From: Bacteroidia bacterium
Lineage (GTDB): Bacteria; Bacteroidota; Bacteroidia; Flavobacteriales; Flavobacteriaceae
Length of the DNA stretch: 64,000 bases
Reading direction: 5' to 3'
Assembly: GCA_030428705.1 (NCBI GenBank)
Contig: JAUIDI010000002.1
Coordinates: forward strand, 186,001 to 250,000
Positions 23,339 through 32,886 of this stretch are shown piece by piece; within the stretch, counting starts at the first letter, position 1; the number at the start of each line of letters is the position of its first letter. Below the pieces are notes generated by a model. That model searched no databases. It was given only the letters and a program-made list of their open reading frames with translations, and had not been told where the DNA came from. The position numbers and the translations under genes are program-made.

Positions 23339-23677
23339 ATGAAACAGATCGAAGCAATTATCAGAAAATCCAAATTTGACGATGTCAAAGAGGCATTGCA
23401 TGCAATCGAGGTAAACTTCTTCAGTTATTGGGATGTTACCGGTGTCGGAAACGAAAAACAAGGCCACGTTTACCGGGGCATATCCTATAGCACCACCGAC
23501 ATTCAACGAAGGTATTTATCCATTGTCGTTTCCGACGAATTTTTGGACAGAACGGTCAATGCCATTTTAGAGGCCGCCAAGACCGGAAACGTAGGAGATG
23601 GTAAAATTTTCGTCTCGGAAGTCGTACAGGCCTATCGTATACGCACTAAAGAAGACGGACACGCCGGCATTAACTAA
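23339..23677 (+). CDS. PII nitrogen regulatory protein
   Basis: A 112-residue PII protein (GlnB/GlnK family) that senses 2-oxoglutarate, ATP and ADP, and blocks AmtB. The T-loop (about 36-55) carries YRGISY with a Tyr at the uridylylation position; VGDGKIFVSEV and the TKEDG end near residue 105 match the nucleotide-binding B and C loops. Located 29 bp before amtB, so the GlnK role (gating the ammonium channel) is the likely one. Preceded by two palindromes that suggest nitrogen control. Confidence 0.96.
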   Translation: MKQIEAIIRKSKFDDVKEALHAIEVNFFSYWDVTGVGNEKQGHVYRGISYSTTDIQRRYLSIVVSDEFLDRTVNAILEAAKTGNVGDGKIFVSEVVQAYRIRTKEDGHAGIN

Positions 23678-23706
23678 ATAACTAACCCACTAAAAAACTT
23701 TATATA

Positions 23707-24945
23707 ATGGAAGCAGGATTATTTACAGCAAACAACGTATGGATGATGGTTTGTACCGGTCTGGTATTCTTCATGCACACCGGGTTCGCCTTTTTGGAAA
23801 TCGGACTGACCAGACAAAAAAATACGATCAACATTTTATTCAAGAACATATTTATTATAACGGGAGGGCTGTTATTGTATTACGCCTTTGGCTTTAACTT
23901 GATGTACCCCGGCTTTGAGGAAGGCTCTTCGGGTATATTAAAATTTGCCGGTTTCGGCATCGGCGCCCCTGAAAACGGTATGACCCCCGATTATGCCAGC
24001 GGTGGATACACTTGGTGGACCGACTTTTTATTTCAGGGTATGTTCGCCGCCACTGCGGCAACCATCGTTTCAGGTGCCGTCGCCGAGCGTATCAAGATAG
24101 GGTCCTTTATGATATTCGTACTCTTTTACGTAGGCCTTGTCTATCCTATAGTAGGGGCCTGGAAATGGGGCGGAGGATTTTTGGATTCTTGGGGATTCTA
24201 CGATTTCGCAGGTTCTACCTTGGTACATTCCGTAGGCGGATGGGCCGCTTTGGTAGCAATTGCTCTTTTGGGATCTAGGATCGGTAAGTTCGGATCCGAT
24301 GGAAAGCCCAAAGCCATTCCCGGACATAGCATACCCATGGCAACGGCCGGGGTGCTAATACTTTGGTTGGGATGGTTCGGCTTTAACGGTGGTTCGGTAT
24401 TGTCCGCCGATCCCGCATTGACCTCATTGGTATTGGTGACCACAAGTTTGGCGGCAGCTGCCGGTGGTTTCGGAGCATTCTTTCTCTCTACCATACTATA
24501 TAAGAATATGGATTTGACTATGTTCTTAAACGGAATCTTGGGTGGTTTGGTAGGTATCACCGCCGGTGCCGATTTAATGTCTCCGAATGAGGCCGTGGTC
24601 ATTGGCTTTCTTGCCGGGTTGATTATTGTACTGGGGGTATCCTTAATAGACAAATTAAAACTTGACGACCCTGTCGGTGCGGTAACCGTTCACTTGATCT
24701 GTGGTATATGGGGAACTTTGGCCGTCGGTATTTTTGGCGACAAGGCCGGTTTTGATCAATTCTTGACACAACTCTACGGGGTGCTAATCATCGGTGCCTT
24801 CTGCGTAATCAGTGCTGGTATTATTTTAGGAATACTCAAAGCCGTAATGGGGCTTCGGGTCTCAAAAGAAGAAGAAATGGAAGGTCTCGATATTCACGAA
24901 CATGGTATGGATGCCTATCCTGATTTCAGGACGAACGAACACTAG
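23707..24945 (+). CDS. amt: Ammonium transporter AmtB
   Basis: A 412-residue channel with 11 predicted membrane helices, importing ammonium across the inner membrane. The twin-His pore is visible: AGSTLVHSVGGWAAL (first His) and TVHLICGIWGTLAVGIF (second His); GAWKWGGGFL and ADPALTSL are family features. No signal peptide. The C-terminal tail (LRVSKEEEMEGLDIHEHGMDAYPDF) is the part that PII touches in other species. Part of the PII-amtB-porin unit. Confidence 0.96.
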   Translation: MEAGLFTANNVWMMVCTGLVFFMHTGFAFLEIGLTRQKNTINILFKNIFIITGGLLLYYAFGFNLMYPGFEEGSSGILKFAGFGIGAPENGMTPDYASGGYTWWTDFLFQGMFAATAATIVSGAVAERIKIGSFMIFVLFYVGLVYPIVGAWKWGGGFLDSWGFYDFAGSTLVHSVGGWAALVAIALLGSRIGKFGSDGKPKAIPGHSIPMATAGVLILWLGWFGFNGGSVLSADPALTSLVLVTTSLAAAAGGFGAFFLSTILYKNMDLTMFLNGILGGLVGITAGADLMSPNEAVVIGFLAGLIIVLGVSLIDKLKLDDPVGAVTVHLICGIWGTLAVGIFGDKAGFDQFLTQLYGVLIIGAFCVISAGIILGILKAVMGLRVSKEEEMEGLDIHEHGMDAYPDFRTNEH

Positions 24946-24964
24946 CTAACTCAAATAATAGGGA

Positions 24965-24992
24965 AACGGAGCGTTTGGCAGAACGCTCCGTT
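24965..24992 (+). terminator. Strong hairpin between amtB and the porin gene
   Basis: Perfect 11-bp stem AACGGAGCGTT (24965-24975) / AACGCTCCGTT (24982-24992) with a 6-nt loop. Only TT-AATAA follows, not a long T run, so it may be a partial terminator or an mRNA end-protecting structure that lowers porin expression relative to amtB. Confidence 0.55.
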
Positions 24993-25061
24993 AATAACCC
25001 TTTCAAAATTCAGATCAATCAATTATGAACATCCCGAAAAGGGACTACTAATCTCAAATTT

Positions 25062-26111
25062 ATGAAAGCGATTACAAACACAAATTTCGTAAAAATTATA
25101 GTTTTTCTTGCAATTCTGTTAACGGGCACGTTTACCTACGCCCAAGACGAAGAAGAAGAGACAAAACCCAAGTTTTCATTCAGCGGAACCGTAGATGCCT
25201 ATTACAGGGCCAACCTAAATTCTGCAAACTCCGGTGAAAATTATTCGGCTCCGGGAAGCTCTTTTGCAAACCTCCCTGGTTTTGCTCTTGGTATGGCCAA
25301 TGTAATAGGATCATACGAAGGTGAAAAAGTCGGATTTGTAGCTGATTTGGTTTTCGGACCGAGGGGAACAGACGCAATTTTTGCCTCTCCGATGTATTCC
25401 CTGACCGGAAATATCGTGAATCAATTATATGTTTACTGGAACGTGAGCGAGTCGGTTACACTGACATTCGGTAATTTCAATACATTTTTAGGATATGAGG
25501 TAATTTCGCCATCCGCGAACTTTAACTATAGCACATCGTATCTGTTCTCTTACGGACCTTTTTCACATACAGGACTAAAAGCCGATTTCGATTTGGGCAA
25601 TGATTGGTCGGCCATGTTATCGGTGATGAACCCTACCGACCTTACCGAATTCAACCCTTCCGGAACCTATGCATTTGGAGCTCAGTTGGGATATAGTGGT
25701 CAATATCTTAATGCGCTTATCGACTATGGCGCTTTCGAAATCGATTATACCGGTGGCTTTGATTTGTCCGATTCATTTTTCTTAGGAATCAATGCCGCCT
25801 ATTTTGACAATGATGGTGAAGGTTTTTATGGAGCCGCCCTTTATCCTCAGTTAAAAACTTCGGACAACTTTACCATCGGATTGAGAGGGGAATACTTCGC
25901 AGAAACCGGGGAAGATACCGAGGCCATAGTTTTTGGCGATGAGACCAATGTTTTTGCCGTAACGCTCACGGGTAGCGCGACAATCGGTGATTTGATCATA
26001 AAACCGGAGTTAAGGCTCGATAGTGTCTCCGAAGATGTATTTCTAAACTCTGACGGAGAGCCAATCGGAAGTCTTTCTTCATTTGTACTGGCAGCTATTT
26101 ACCAGTTCTAA
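25062..26111 (+). CDS. Outer membrane porin, OmpL-like beta-barrel (BBP2 type)
   Basis: A 349-residue outer membrane protein. The signal peptide ends at YAQ (residue 27), followed by an acidic stretch (DEEEE). The body has repeated amphipathic strands and ends with a Phe (AAIYQF), the classical barrel end. It resembles putative porin-2 family proteins (OmpL-like). Being behind amtB, it may let ammonium or small nitrogen compounds through the outer membrane; this is inference from position. Strong terminator follows at 26155. Confidence 0.82.
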   Translation: MKAITNTNFVKIIVFLAILLTGTFTYAQDEEEETKPKFSFSGTVDAYYRANLNSANSGENYSAPGSSFANLPGFALGMANVIGSYEGEKVGFVADLVFGPRGTDAIFASPMYSLTGNIVNQLYVYWNVSESVTLTFGNFNTFLGYEVISPSANFNYSTSYLFSYGPFSHTGLKADFDLGNDWSAMLSVMNPTDLTEFNPSGTYAFGAQLGYSGQYLNALIDYGAFEIDYTGGFDLSDSFFLGINAAYFDNDGEGFYGAALYPQLKTSDNFTIGLRGEYFAETGEDTEAIVFGDETNVFAVTLTGSATIGDLIIKPELRLDSVSEDVFLNSDGEPIGSLSSFVLAAIYQF

Positions 26112-26154
26112 TAAAAAATCAGTTTAAGTTTAGGTTTGTAAGTTGGTTCAGTTT

Positions 26155-26182
26155 AAAACCCGGTCGTTAGATCGGGTTTTTT
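26155..26182 (+). terminator. Terminator of the PII-amtB-porin operon
   Basis: Stem AAAACCCG (26155-26162) / CGGGTTTT (26173-26180) followed by TT; its 3' end touches the stop of the convergent DUF1684 gene (26181). Confidence 0.8.
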
Positions 26183-26831
26183 AATCTGAGATCGGTTTGA
26201 AATCCTTCACTCCGGCAAGTATCTTAGTATTCAAAGTGTTCACGCTAGGAACAATGGGACAAGAGTACTTTTTATTATAGGCGCAATACGGATTGTACGC
26301 CTTGTTAAAGTTCAGCACAAGGGTATCTCCTCTAGGTATCGAAAGGTCAAGATACCTGCCACCCCCATAGGTTTCCTCGGCATTGGTCTTATCGGTAAAC
26401 GGTAAAAAAAGGTAATCACTATACTCGTCTTGTTGCATCAATTCCTCATTTTGGTATACTTCCAAGCGATGCTTGACACCATTCAAATTAAAATGAGCGA
26501 TTCCGTAGACGACTTCCTTCGATTTTCGATCCGTGGTGGTAGGCATTAAAAAAGGAATGGCTTCGGGTGTACGGACGAATTCGGCCTTTACGATGAAATT
26601 AGTGTCGGGTGCAAAGAAATCCAGTCCTTCGAAATTTTTTCGGTACCGATCTGGCAAGGGCGATGTTTCCGGGTCTTTAAACTCTTCGTTCAGCTCTTTT
26701 TGAAACTCCAAAATATCCTTAATCGCATCGATCTCTTGAGTGGCAATCTGCTTTTGAGCAACATCGTGATATTTTTTATCCTGCTTGCACGACAGAATCA
26801 GCACTAAAAAAACAAATATTATGAACCTCAT
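26181..26831 (-). CDS. DUF1684 lipoprotein
   Basis: A 216-residue lipoprotein from the ATG at 26831 (MRFIIFVFLVLILSC; lipobox Cys15). The DUF1684 hallmark is at the C-terminus: AYNPYCAYNKKYSCPIVPSVN, with GGGRYLDLSIPRGDTLVLNFN before it. Function unknown. A frame 28 codons longer exists, but it hides the signal peptide. Divergent from the DJ-1-like lipoprotein gene across 87 bp. Confidence 0.88.
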   Translation of the reverse strand: MRFIIFVFLVLILSCKQDKKYHDVAQKQIATQEIDAIKDILEFQKELNEEFKDPETSPLPDRYRKNFEGLDFFAPDTNFIVKAEFVRTPEAIPFLMPTTTDRKSKEVVYGIAHFNLNGVKHRLEVYQNEELMQQDEYSDYLFLPFTDKTNAEETYGGGRYLDLSIPRGDTLVLNFNKAYNPYCAYNKKYSCPIVPSVNTLNTKILAGVKDFKPISD

Positions 26832-26918
26832 TTTCGTTGCTTTAAAGCAAAAATACAATTTATACTTCTTCGATACGGATGCAATTTTTCTGTACTTTGT
26901 CATCAAAAAGTACATTAA

Positions 26919-27656
26919 ATGGGAAAATCGATTCTTTTCGGGTGTTTGATTCTTACCTTCTTATCATGTGGGGAAATAAATAATAGTTCCCTTAATCAAG
27001 AAAAGGAGACAAGGGTATTTCCTGAATTGGATTCGACAAGATACAATGTCGCGTTCTTGATTATGGATGGCACATACAACACCGAGTTTACGGCGCCTTT
27101 CGATATCTTTCAACATACAAAATACAGAAAAGGCATCAAGGCAATGAACACTTTTACGGTCGCCAACACCTTAAAGCCGATTACCACTTTCGAGGGAGTT
27201 CGGATTCTACCTGATTATGATTATACGACCGACGACCTACCCAAAATCGATATCCTTGTCGTGCCCAGTGCCGAGCATCATCTTGACACGGATCTGGACG
27301 ACCATATAATGATCGATTTTGTAAAGAAAATAGATTCCACCGCGCTCTATATGACAAGTCATTGCGACGGAGCCTTTGTTCTTGCCAAAGCCGGAGTTTT
27401 AAACGAGGTTGTTTCCACGACCTTTCCAAGCGATATAGAAAAATACGAAACGATGTTTCCACATTTGAAGATAAAGGATAGCGTACTCTTCGTTCATGAT
27501 GGAAAATACATCACCTCGGCCGGCGGTGCCAAAAGTTTCGAGGCGGCTCTCTATCTCTGTGAAATATTATACGGTAAGGAAATTGCGGACAGGATCGCCA
27601 AAGGTCTGGTCATCGATTGGCAGCTCGACCGAATGCCCCATCTTATTGTTCAATAA
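26919..27656 (+). CDS. DJ-1/PfpI-family lipoprotein
   Basis: A 245-residue protein of the class I glutamine amidotransferase-like fold, exported as a lipoprotein (lipobox LTFLSC, Cys17). The nucleophile elbow is TSHCDGAFVLAKAG with Cys149; YITSAGGAKSFEAALYLCEILYG is the second family signature, as in isonitrile hydratase-like proteins and the N-terminal domain of GlxA regulators, but no DNA-binding domain follows. A DJ-1-type protein anchored outside the cytoplasm is unusual. Its 3' end overlaps the convergent hydrolase gene by 14 bp. Confidence 0.87.
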   Translation: MGKSILFGCLILTFLSCGEINNSSLNQEKETRVFPELDSTRYNVAFLIMDGTYNTEFTAPFDIFQHTKYRKGIKAMNTFTVANTLKPITTFEGVRILPDYDYTTDDLPKIDILVVPSAEHHLDTDLDDHIMIDFVKKIDSTALYMTSHCDGAFVLAKAGVLNEVVSTTFPSDIEKYETMFPHLKIKDSVLFVHDGKYITSAGGAKSFEAALYLCEILYGKEIADRIAKGLVIDWQLDRMPHLIVQ

Positions 27657-29055
27657 GATCGTAGCGGGCCTCTTTAAGATATTTTTCGACCACTTTGTTA
27701 TATTCTGGGGTAATACGTAAAAGTGCTGTATGTTCTATTTCATACAATGAGGAGCGATTGTCGTAACCCGTTTTTAGCAATTCTTCCAAGTAAAAGAGAG
27801 CGGTACCATAATCTTCCATTCTCGCACTAGTGGAAATCACCTTTAAGTAACCTTCTGCATTTTTTGCATCCGTAATGGTCTTTAGCATGTACAAAAAGTT
27901 CAAGGCTTCGAGATCCAAGCTAGGTTCGACCAACAAAAGGTCGATATTATCATCGATCAGGGCATTGATATAACCCCTTAGACGCGTACCCATGTGACGT
28001 TCAAAAATATTTTGGCTTTTGTCATATTTTTCAAGTTCCTCCATTTGGTATTTCCACCAGCCGAGATTGTTGAAATTATAATGCATGATATCTTCTTCCA
28101 AATAGTAATCGTAGTCGTCCTTTATCAAGCTCTCCTTGAAAAGAACAGAATTTTGACTTCGGGTGTGGGACTTATAGAACTTGCTTTTTTTTAGGGTTTT
28201 TCGATTCTCCTTCAACGAATCGACGCTAGTAAAGGGTCGATAGACATCCATCATTTCTAAAATAATCCTATCGGCTAGAAGTGGCTTGTTCTCGGTAACG
28301 TATTTACCGGCCATGGCCAGATTCTTTCCATAGGACTCCTTTATAAAAACGGTGTCCCTGGTAATAGTATTTTGGGCCATTGCGTTCAACGTAAATAACT
28401 CAAGTGCTTTCGTCAGTTGCTCTTTAGGCGGCCATTCGTGACCCCCCTCGAAAACCAAAAGTTGATTCGGAAACTTCAACCTATCCAAGGTCTTTTCCAA
28501 TGAAACCATATCCGGGTAACTATAATCGACATTACCTACTATGCCGATAAAATGAAAAGGATTTTTGTTACTCAACACTTCAGTGGTCGAAACGGCCGAA
28601 CCAGATGAAATTACACCATCAACATTTTTAATAAATGTGGGTATCAAAGAAGCAAAACGGGCCCCGCTTGAAAAGCCCCCAACATACGTTCGGTTCTTTT
28701 GAACAGGAAGTATATTGTATACCGTATTGAACATACGGCTACTTATTAACATGTTATCGGTCAGTGATAGACTATCGGCAATATTGTTCGAGCTTGCAAG
28801 GATATAACCTTGTTCTTCAGCGGCTTCTTTGAACATGCCCAATACCTGGTTGCCACGACCTTTCATATCATAAACAAAAATTACGGGCCATTTTTTTGAA
28901 GTTTCGAAATTGGTGGGCAAATAAAGGGCAAAAGTTTCGGCGACCGTATCCAAAACAGAAACTGCATCGGTAATGGTACCTTTTTTAAGGGCAATCTGTT
29001 GCGCAGAGGTGCAAAACAAAGTCCCTAAGGCAAGTACAAATAAAATTCGTTTCAT
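27643..29055 (-). CDS. Exported alpha/beta hydrolase with helical C-terminal half
   Basis: A 470-residue protein with a signal peptide (ending CTSAQ, residue 19). Residues 30-220 form an esterase/PHB-depolymerase-like alpha/beta hydrolase: nucleophile in GGFSSGA (Ser129) and a catalytic His in FEGGHEWP (near residue 205). Residues 230-470 are helical, with TPR-like character, including AYFYLEELLKTGY-type pairs. The substrate is unknown. A free-standing gene; the stop overlaps the convergent DJ-1-like gene by 14 bp. Confidence 0.8.
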   Translation of the reverse strand: MKRILFVLALGTLFCTSAQQIALKKGTITDAVSVLDTVAETFALYLPTNFETSKKWPVIFVYDMKGRGNQVLGMFKEAAEEQGYILASSNNIADSLSLTDNMLISSRMFNTVYNILPVQKNRTYVGGFSSGARFASLIPTFIKNVDGVISSGSAVSTTEVLSNKNPFHFIGIVGNVDYSYPDMVSLEKTLDRLKFPNQLLVFEGGHEWPPKEQLTKALELFTLNAMAQNTITRDTVFIKESYGKNLAMAGKYVTENKPLLADRIILEMMDVYRPFTSVDSLKENRKTLKKSKFYKSHTRSQNSVLFKESLIKDDYDYYLEEDIMHYNFNNLGWWKYQMEELEKYDKSQNIFERHMGTRLRGYINALIDDNIDLLLVEPSLDLEALNFLYMLKTITDAKNAEGYLKVISTSARMEDYGTALFYLEELLKTGYDNRSSLYEIEHTALLRITPEYNKVVEKYLKEARYDLIEQ

Positions 29056-29134
29056 AGCAAACGATTCATCAAAAATCCGGCCAAAAATTCACACGTTCAA
29101 AATGACCATCGGATCGTTATTTCAAATCATCGGG

Positions 29135-29959
29135 TCATTCCCCGATCTGACCTATCTCGATGCCCTCTGAATAGGCCACCTTGATATTATTCACGCTAAA
29201 TGCTTTTTTGATGGCCTTGTTGGCCTCAAAAGTAACTTCCCAATAATCATCGGGCAACACATATGGTCGAACGATCAACTGAATATTGTGTGAATCAAAA
29301 TTATGGATACCAATCTCAGGCTTTGGCTCTTTTAGAATTTTCGGCACTCCCTCAAGTGCCTCCCCTATAATTTTATTTACCCGGGGAAAACTCTCCGAAT
29401 AGGGCATGGTAACCTCCAACTCCAACCGAATCATTCCCTTTTCGGAATAGTTGGTGACAACGGAATCGGTAATCTTTGAATTGGGAATTATCAGAATTTT
29501 GTTTCCCGGCGTTAGTACATCGGTACTGAAAATCCCGATTTGCTCTACACTGCCGAATTTGTCTTCCACTTGGATCCAATCTCCAACTTTATAAGGTTTT
29601 AAGGTAAGTATAAGAATTCCCGATGCAAAGTTTCCCAAACTTCCCTGAAGGGCCATTCCAACAGCAAATCCTGCCGCGGCAAGTATGGCTACCAGTCCGG
29701 TCAAGTCGGCTCCCAAAACCGATGCAATGACAAAAAGTACCGCGCCCTTTAACAATATACCGACCGTAGAGGATAGAAACGGTCTTAACGTTTCCGAAAA
29801 ACCAGTTTTTTTTAAGGCAGCGTTAACGACCTGGACAATTTTCTTCGCAATCTTAAAACCGATCCACAGAATGACCCCAGCCGCAATAATCCTAGGCAAA
29901 TAGAAAATTGCCTTGTCTATGGCAATTTGCAGGTATTCGTTCAATTTGTCCCATTCCAT
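29135..29959 (-). CDS. MscS-family small-conductance mechanosensitive channel
   Basis: A 274-residue MscS close to the minimal E. coli form. Three membrane segments lie at about 15-38, 60-82 and 88-115; the third has AAAGFAVGMALQGSLGNFASG, the Gly/Ala pattern that packs the pore helices, followed by the beta domain starting YKVGDWIQVEDKFGSVEQIG. Protects against hypo-osmotic lysis. It is encoded 80 bp from the hydrolase gene. Confidence 0.94.
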   Translation of the reverse strand: MEWDKLNEYLQIAIDKAIFYLPRIIAAGVILWIGFKIAKKIVQVVNAALKKTGFSETLRPFLSSTVGILLKGAVLFVIASVLGADLTGLVAILAAAGFAVGMALQGSLGNFASGILILTLKPYKVGDWIQVEDKFGSVEQIGIFSTDVLTPGNKILIIPNSKITDSVVTNYSEKGMIRLELEVTMPYSESFPRVNKIIGEALEGVPKILKEPKPEIGIHNFDSHNIQLIVRPYVLPDDYWEVTFEANKAIKKAFSVNNIKVAYSEGIEIGQIGE

Positions 29960-30014
29960 GTAATAAAATAAGCGATTAAATCGCGTACGGACAAATATTA
30001 AATACTTTATATTC

Positions 30015-31580
30015 TTACCCGATCGCTTTCAGATATCTCGTCAATTCTTCTTTGACCTTAGGTACGAGAATGAACAAACCGATCATATTGGGTACCAGCA
30101 TGGAGAATATCATCGCATCTGAAAAATCGGTTACGGAATCAAGTCCGGCAGCGGCGCCAACGATAACAAAAAGACAAAAAATAGACTTGTACAAATATTC
30201 CATTGGCTTGCCCCTACCAAATAGAAACGACCATGCCTGATACCCGTAATATGACCATGAAATCATTGAGGAAAAAGCAAATAATATGACCGCCAAGGCC
30301 AATAAATAAGGAAACCACCAAACACCACTGGCCAAGGCATTCGCGGTCAGCACCACACCTTGCGCATCGGATATTTCAGCCCCGACCTGAATTTGACCGG
30401 TAACGATCAGTACCAATGCGGTCATGGTGCACACGACAACGGTATCTATGAAAGGTTCCAATAAAGCTACCAATCCTTCGCTCGCGGCGAACCTTGTCTT
30501 GACCGCAGCGTGGGCAATCGACGCGGAACCAATGCCCGCCTCGTTCGAGAAAGCCGCTCTTTTAAAACCTTGTATCATTACGCCAACAAAGCCCCCGGCA
30601 ATTCCCTTTGGGTCAAAAGCACCTTCAAAAATCGAATGGAAGGCAGCAGGAACAATTTCATAATTAATAATTAAAATGCCGATTACGGCCAAAACATACA
30701 TAACGACCATGGCCGGAACTATCTTGTCGGTAACCTTGGCTATCTTCTTAATACCGCCAATAATGACAATAGCCACCAATACCGACATGAACAGTCCGAA
30801 CAACCATCCCTTTCCATGGATAAAGCTGGCGTTCCCCCCGGTTACGTGCTCGAACAACTGAAAAGCCTGATTGACCTGGAACATATTTCCGCCACCGAAA
30901 GATCCACCGATGCACATTATCGCGAAAACAATCGCCAAGATTTTCCCCAGTTTGATCAACCCTCTTTTTTTAAGACCTTTGGAAAGGTAATACATGGGGC
31001 CACCGTAAACCGTACCGTTTTCATCAATTTCACGATAAACGACCCCAAGCGTACATTCTACAAATTTGGAAGCCATGCCCAAGAAACCTACCAGAATCAT
31101 CCAAAAGGTTGCCCCTGGACCACCTAGGGAAAGTGCGATGGCCACCCCTGCAATATTTCCTAGTCCTACCGTTGCCGACAAAGCGGCCGTCAAGGCTTGA
31201 AAATGTGTTACTTCACCTTCATGACCTTCGACACGTATGGTATCGGGCTGGTCTCCATCATCCAAAAAAACGGATTCGGAAACCCCGATAGGAAGTTTGT
31301 CCTCAAGAACATCATAATCACCCTTAACAATTCTAAGGGCCGTTGTAAAGCTTCTAAGGTTGATACCTTTAAAATAAATCGTAAAATAGCCCGCGCCAAA
31401 AAGAAGTACGATAAGCACCCAGGGAATTCCGACCGAATCGGTTATCGGAACTTCGGCAAAAATTGCTTCGACGAACCAACCTGTCGCATTTTCGAATTTT
31501 TGGTTTATAAGTTCATCGGTTCCTTGCGAAACAACAAGACTTGGGAACAACAAAAGAAGCGAGAAGGTTTTTACGGACAT
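30015..31580 (-). CDS. Sodium:alanine symporter (AGCS family)
   Basis: A 521-residue inner membrane transporter with about 10-11 helices that imports alanine or glycine with Na+. The family motif GGPGATFWMILVGFLGMASKFVECTLGVVYRE and FSNEAGIGSASIAHAAVKT are clear. A hydrophobic N-terminus (residues 1-18) looks like a signal peptide before the first helix. No neighbour on the same strand within 50 bp; single-gene unit. Confidence 0.93.
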   Translation of the reverse strand: MSVKTFSLLLLFPSLVVSQGTDELINQKFENATGWFVEAIFAEVPITDSVGIPWVLIVLLFGAGYFTIYFKGINLRSFTTALRIVKGDYDVLEDKLPIGVSESVFLDDGDQPDTIRVEGHEGEVTHFQALTAALSATVGLGNIAGVAIALSLGGPGATFWMILVGFLGMASKFVECTLGVVYREIDENGTVYGGPMYYLSKGLKKRGLIKLGKILAIVFAIMCIGGSFGGGNMFQVNQAFQLFEHVTGGNASFIHGKGWLFGLFMSVLVAIVIIGGIKKIAKVTDKIVPAMVVMYVLAVIGILIINYEIVPAAFHSIFEGAFDPKGIAGGFVGVMIQGFKRAAFSNEAGIGSASIAHAAVKTRFAASEGLVALLEPFIDTVVVCTMTALVLIVTGQIQVGAEISDAQGVVLTANALASGVWWFPYLLALAVILFAFSSMISWSYYGYQAWSFLFGRGKPMEYLYKSIFCLFVIVGAAAGLDSVTDFSDAMIFSMLVPNMIGLFILVPKVKEELTRYLKAIG

Positions 31581-31693
31581 GTCTTAAAAGTTTTAAGACT
31601 AAGTTGGCCGTAACATTTTAAACGCAAAAGGTTACGCAATGCTCAAAAAAAGCCCATCAATAGTTAACCATCTATTTAAGTACGACGCGAATC

Positions 31694-32815
31694 TTACGAA
31701 ATACCACTCTTGTTCAGCGTAGCATATTTCATCAGATTATTCTCTTTGGCGTATGAAATAAGAAGACTTTTGCCGTCGGACCCCTTGATATTCAGCAATT
31801 TTTTAATCTGATGTATATGGGCCTGAAAACCATCGACACTAATATGCATGGCCTCGGCGATTTCGGTGTACGACTTTTGATCGCCCCAGCATTCCAGATT
31901 TGCCAAAACTTCTTTTTGCCTGTCGGAAAGTTCGACCTTGGCGGCATCTTTAAGCGTCTTCAATTCATCTTTTAACCGACCCATGGTATCCAGATGGCTT
32001 TCGTTGGCGACCTTCAATTGTAAATTAGTTTTTAGCAGCTCTTCCTTTTCAATTAAAAGCGATTCTAAACGAGATTGCTTTTCTTCTTTTTCGGAAAGGA
32101 ATTTCCAACTGTAGAGTAGTATGGAAAACAAGACTATGAACAGAAATTTAAATGAAATGGCAGTGACCGTACCCAACAATGTCCAAGCATCCTCACTGAT
32201 CGGTTTCACAAAATCGTCGGGTACGATCCGATGTGTCACGGCAACGACGATAAGAATGAAAAGCGCAAGGCTCGGTAGGTTCATAAACCGCATCCTTCTT
32301 GATTCAAAAGCTCGGTTCAATGCATGTAACAGTGCAAAGGCGACGACTACCGAAATGGGAATATCAATTAACCAAATGAGTGAATTGTCGATACCGTTTC
32401 CGACAAACGATACCATTATGAACACAAAGGCCAACATGGTCATAACTCCCGAATAAATCAGAATAAATTCGCGTTCAGAAAATCGATCGACCATACGAAC
32501 CACTATATTTTGCTTTCCTGCATATTTAATGGAAGGCAGTGAAAGCAAAATAAACATCGAATTCAATAACGAGATGAACACGCCGAGGTAAATCACAGAT
32601 TTACTGGTAGGCAACAGGCCAAGAACGGTTACTCCTAACAAGTTCGACAAGGCGCCCAATCCCCATGCAAAAATGGCGAGTCCGAACCACATGATGCCTT
32701 TTATCCCATCAGCACCAATGTCCGTTCGTCTCTCCTTTTTGTAAATACGTTGAATGACCACCGAGGTAATCAGGCAAACAATTGCCGTAACCGCATATTC
32801 CAAGGTAACTAGCAT
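31694..32815 (-). CDS. Membrane-bound LuxR-type transcriptional regulator
   Basis: A 373-residue protein. Residues 1-240 contain about seven membrane helices, residues 240-295 a coiled coil (KEEKQSRLESLLIEKEELLKTN), and the C-terminus (about 300-355) a LuxR/GerE helix-turn-helix (SDRQKEVLANLECW, YTEIAEAMHISVDGFQAHI). This layout implies a sensor in the membrane with direct DNA binding. No receiver domain is present. The signal and targets are unknown. It lies 71 bp after the Lrp gene on the same strand. Confidence 0.85.
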   Translation of the reverse strand: MLVTLEYAVTAIVCLITSVVIQRIYKKERRTDIGADGIKGIMWFGLAIFAWGLGALSNLLGVTVLGLLPTSKSVIYLGVFISLLNSMFILLSLPSIKYAGKQNIVVRMVDRFSEREFILIYSGVMTMLAFVFIMVSFVGNGIDNSLIWLIDIPISVVVAFALLHALNRAFESRRMRFMNLPSLALFILIVVAVTHRIVPDDFVKPISEDAWTLLGTVTAISFKFLFIVLFSILLYSWKFLSEKEEKQSRLESLLIEKEELLKTNLQLKVANESHLDTMGRLKDELKTLKDAAKVELSDRQKEVLANLECWGDQKSYTEIAEAMHISVDGFQAHIHQIKKLLNIKGSDGKSLLISYAKENNLMKYATLNKSGIS

Positions 32816-32886
32816 ACAAATCGGATGAACACTCTAAAATAATCAAAATCAATTTCTTGGCACTGGTTAAGTACTGGTTAACCAAA

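Noticed and set aside
31197-31613. Plus-strand 138-codon frame across the alanine symporter start
   Set aside because: Antisense to the well-conserved AGCS N-terminal region; Lys/Asn-rich without domain.
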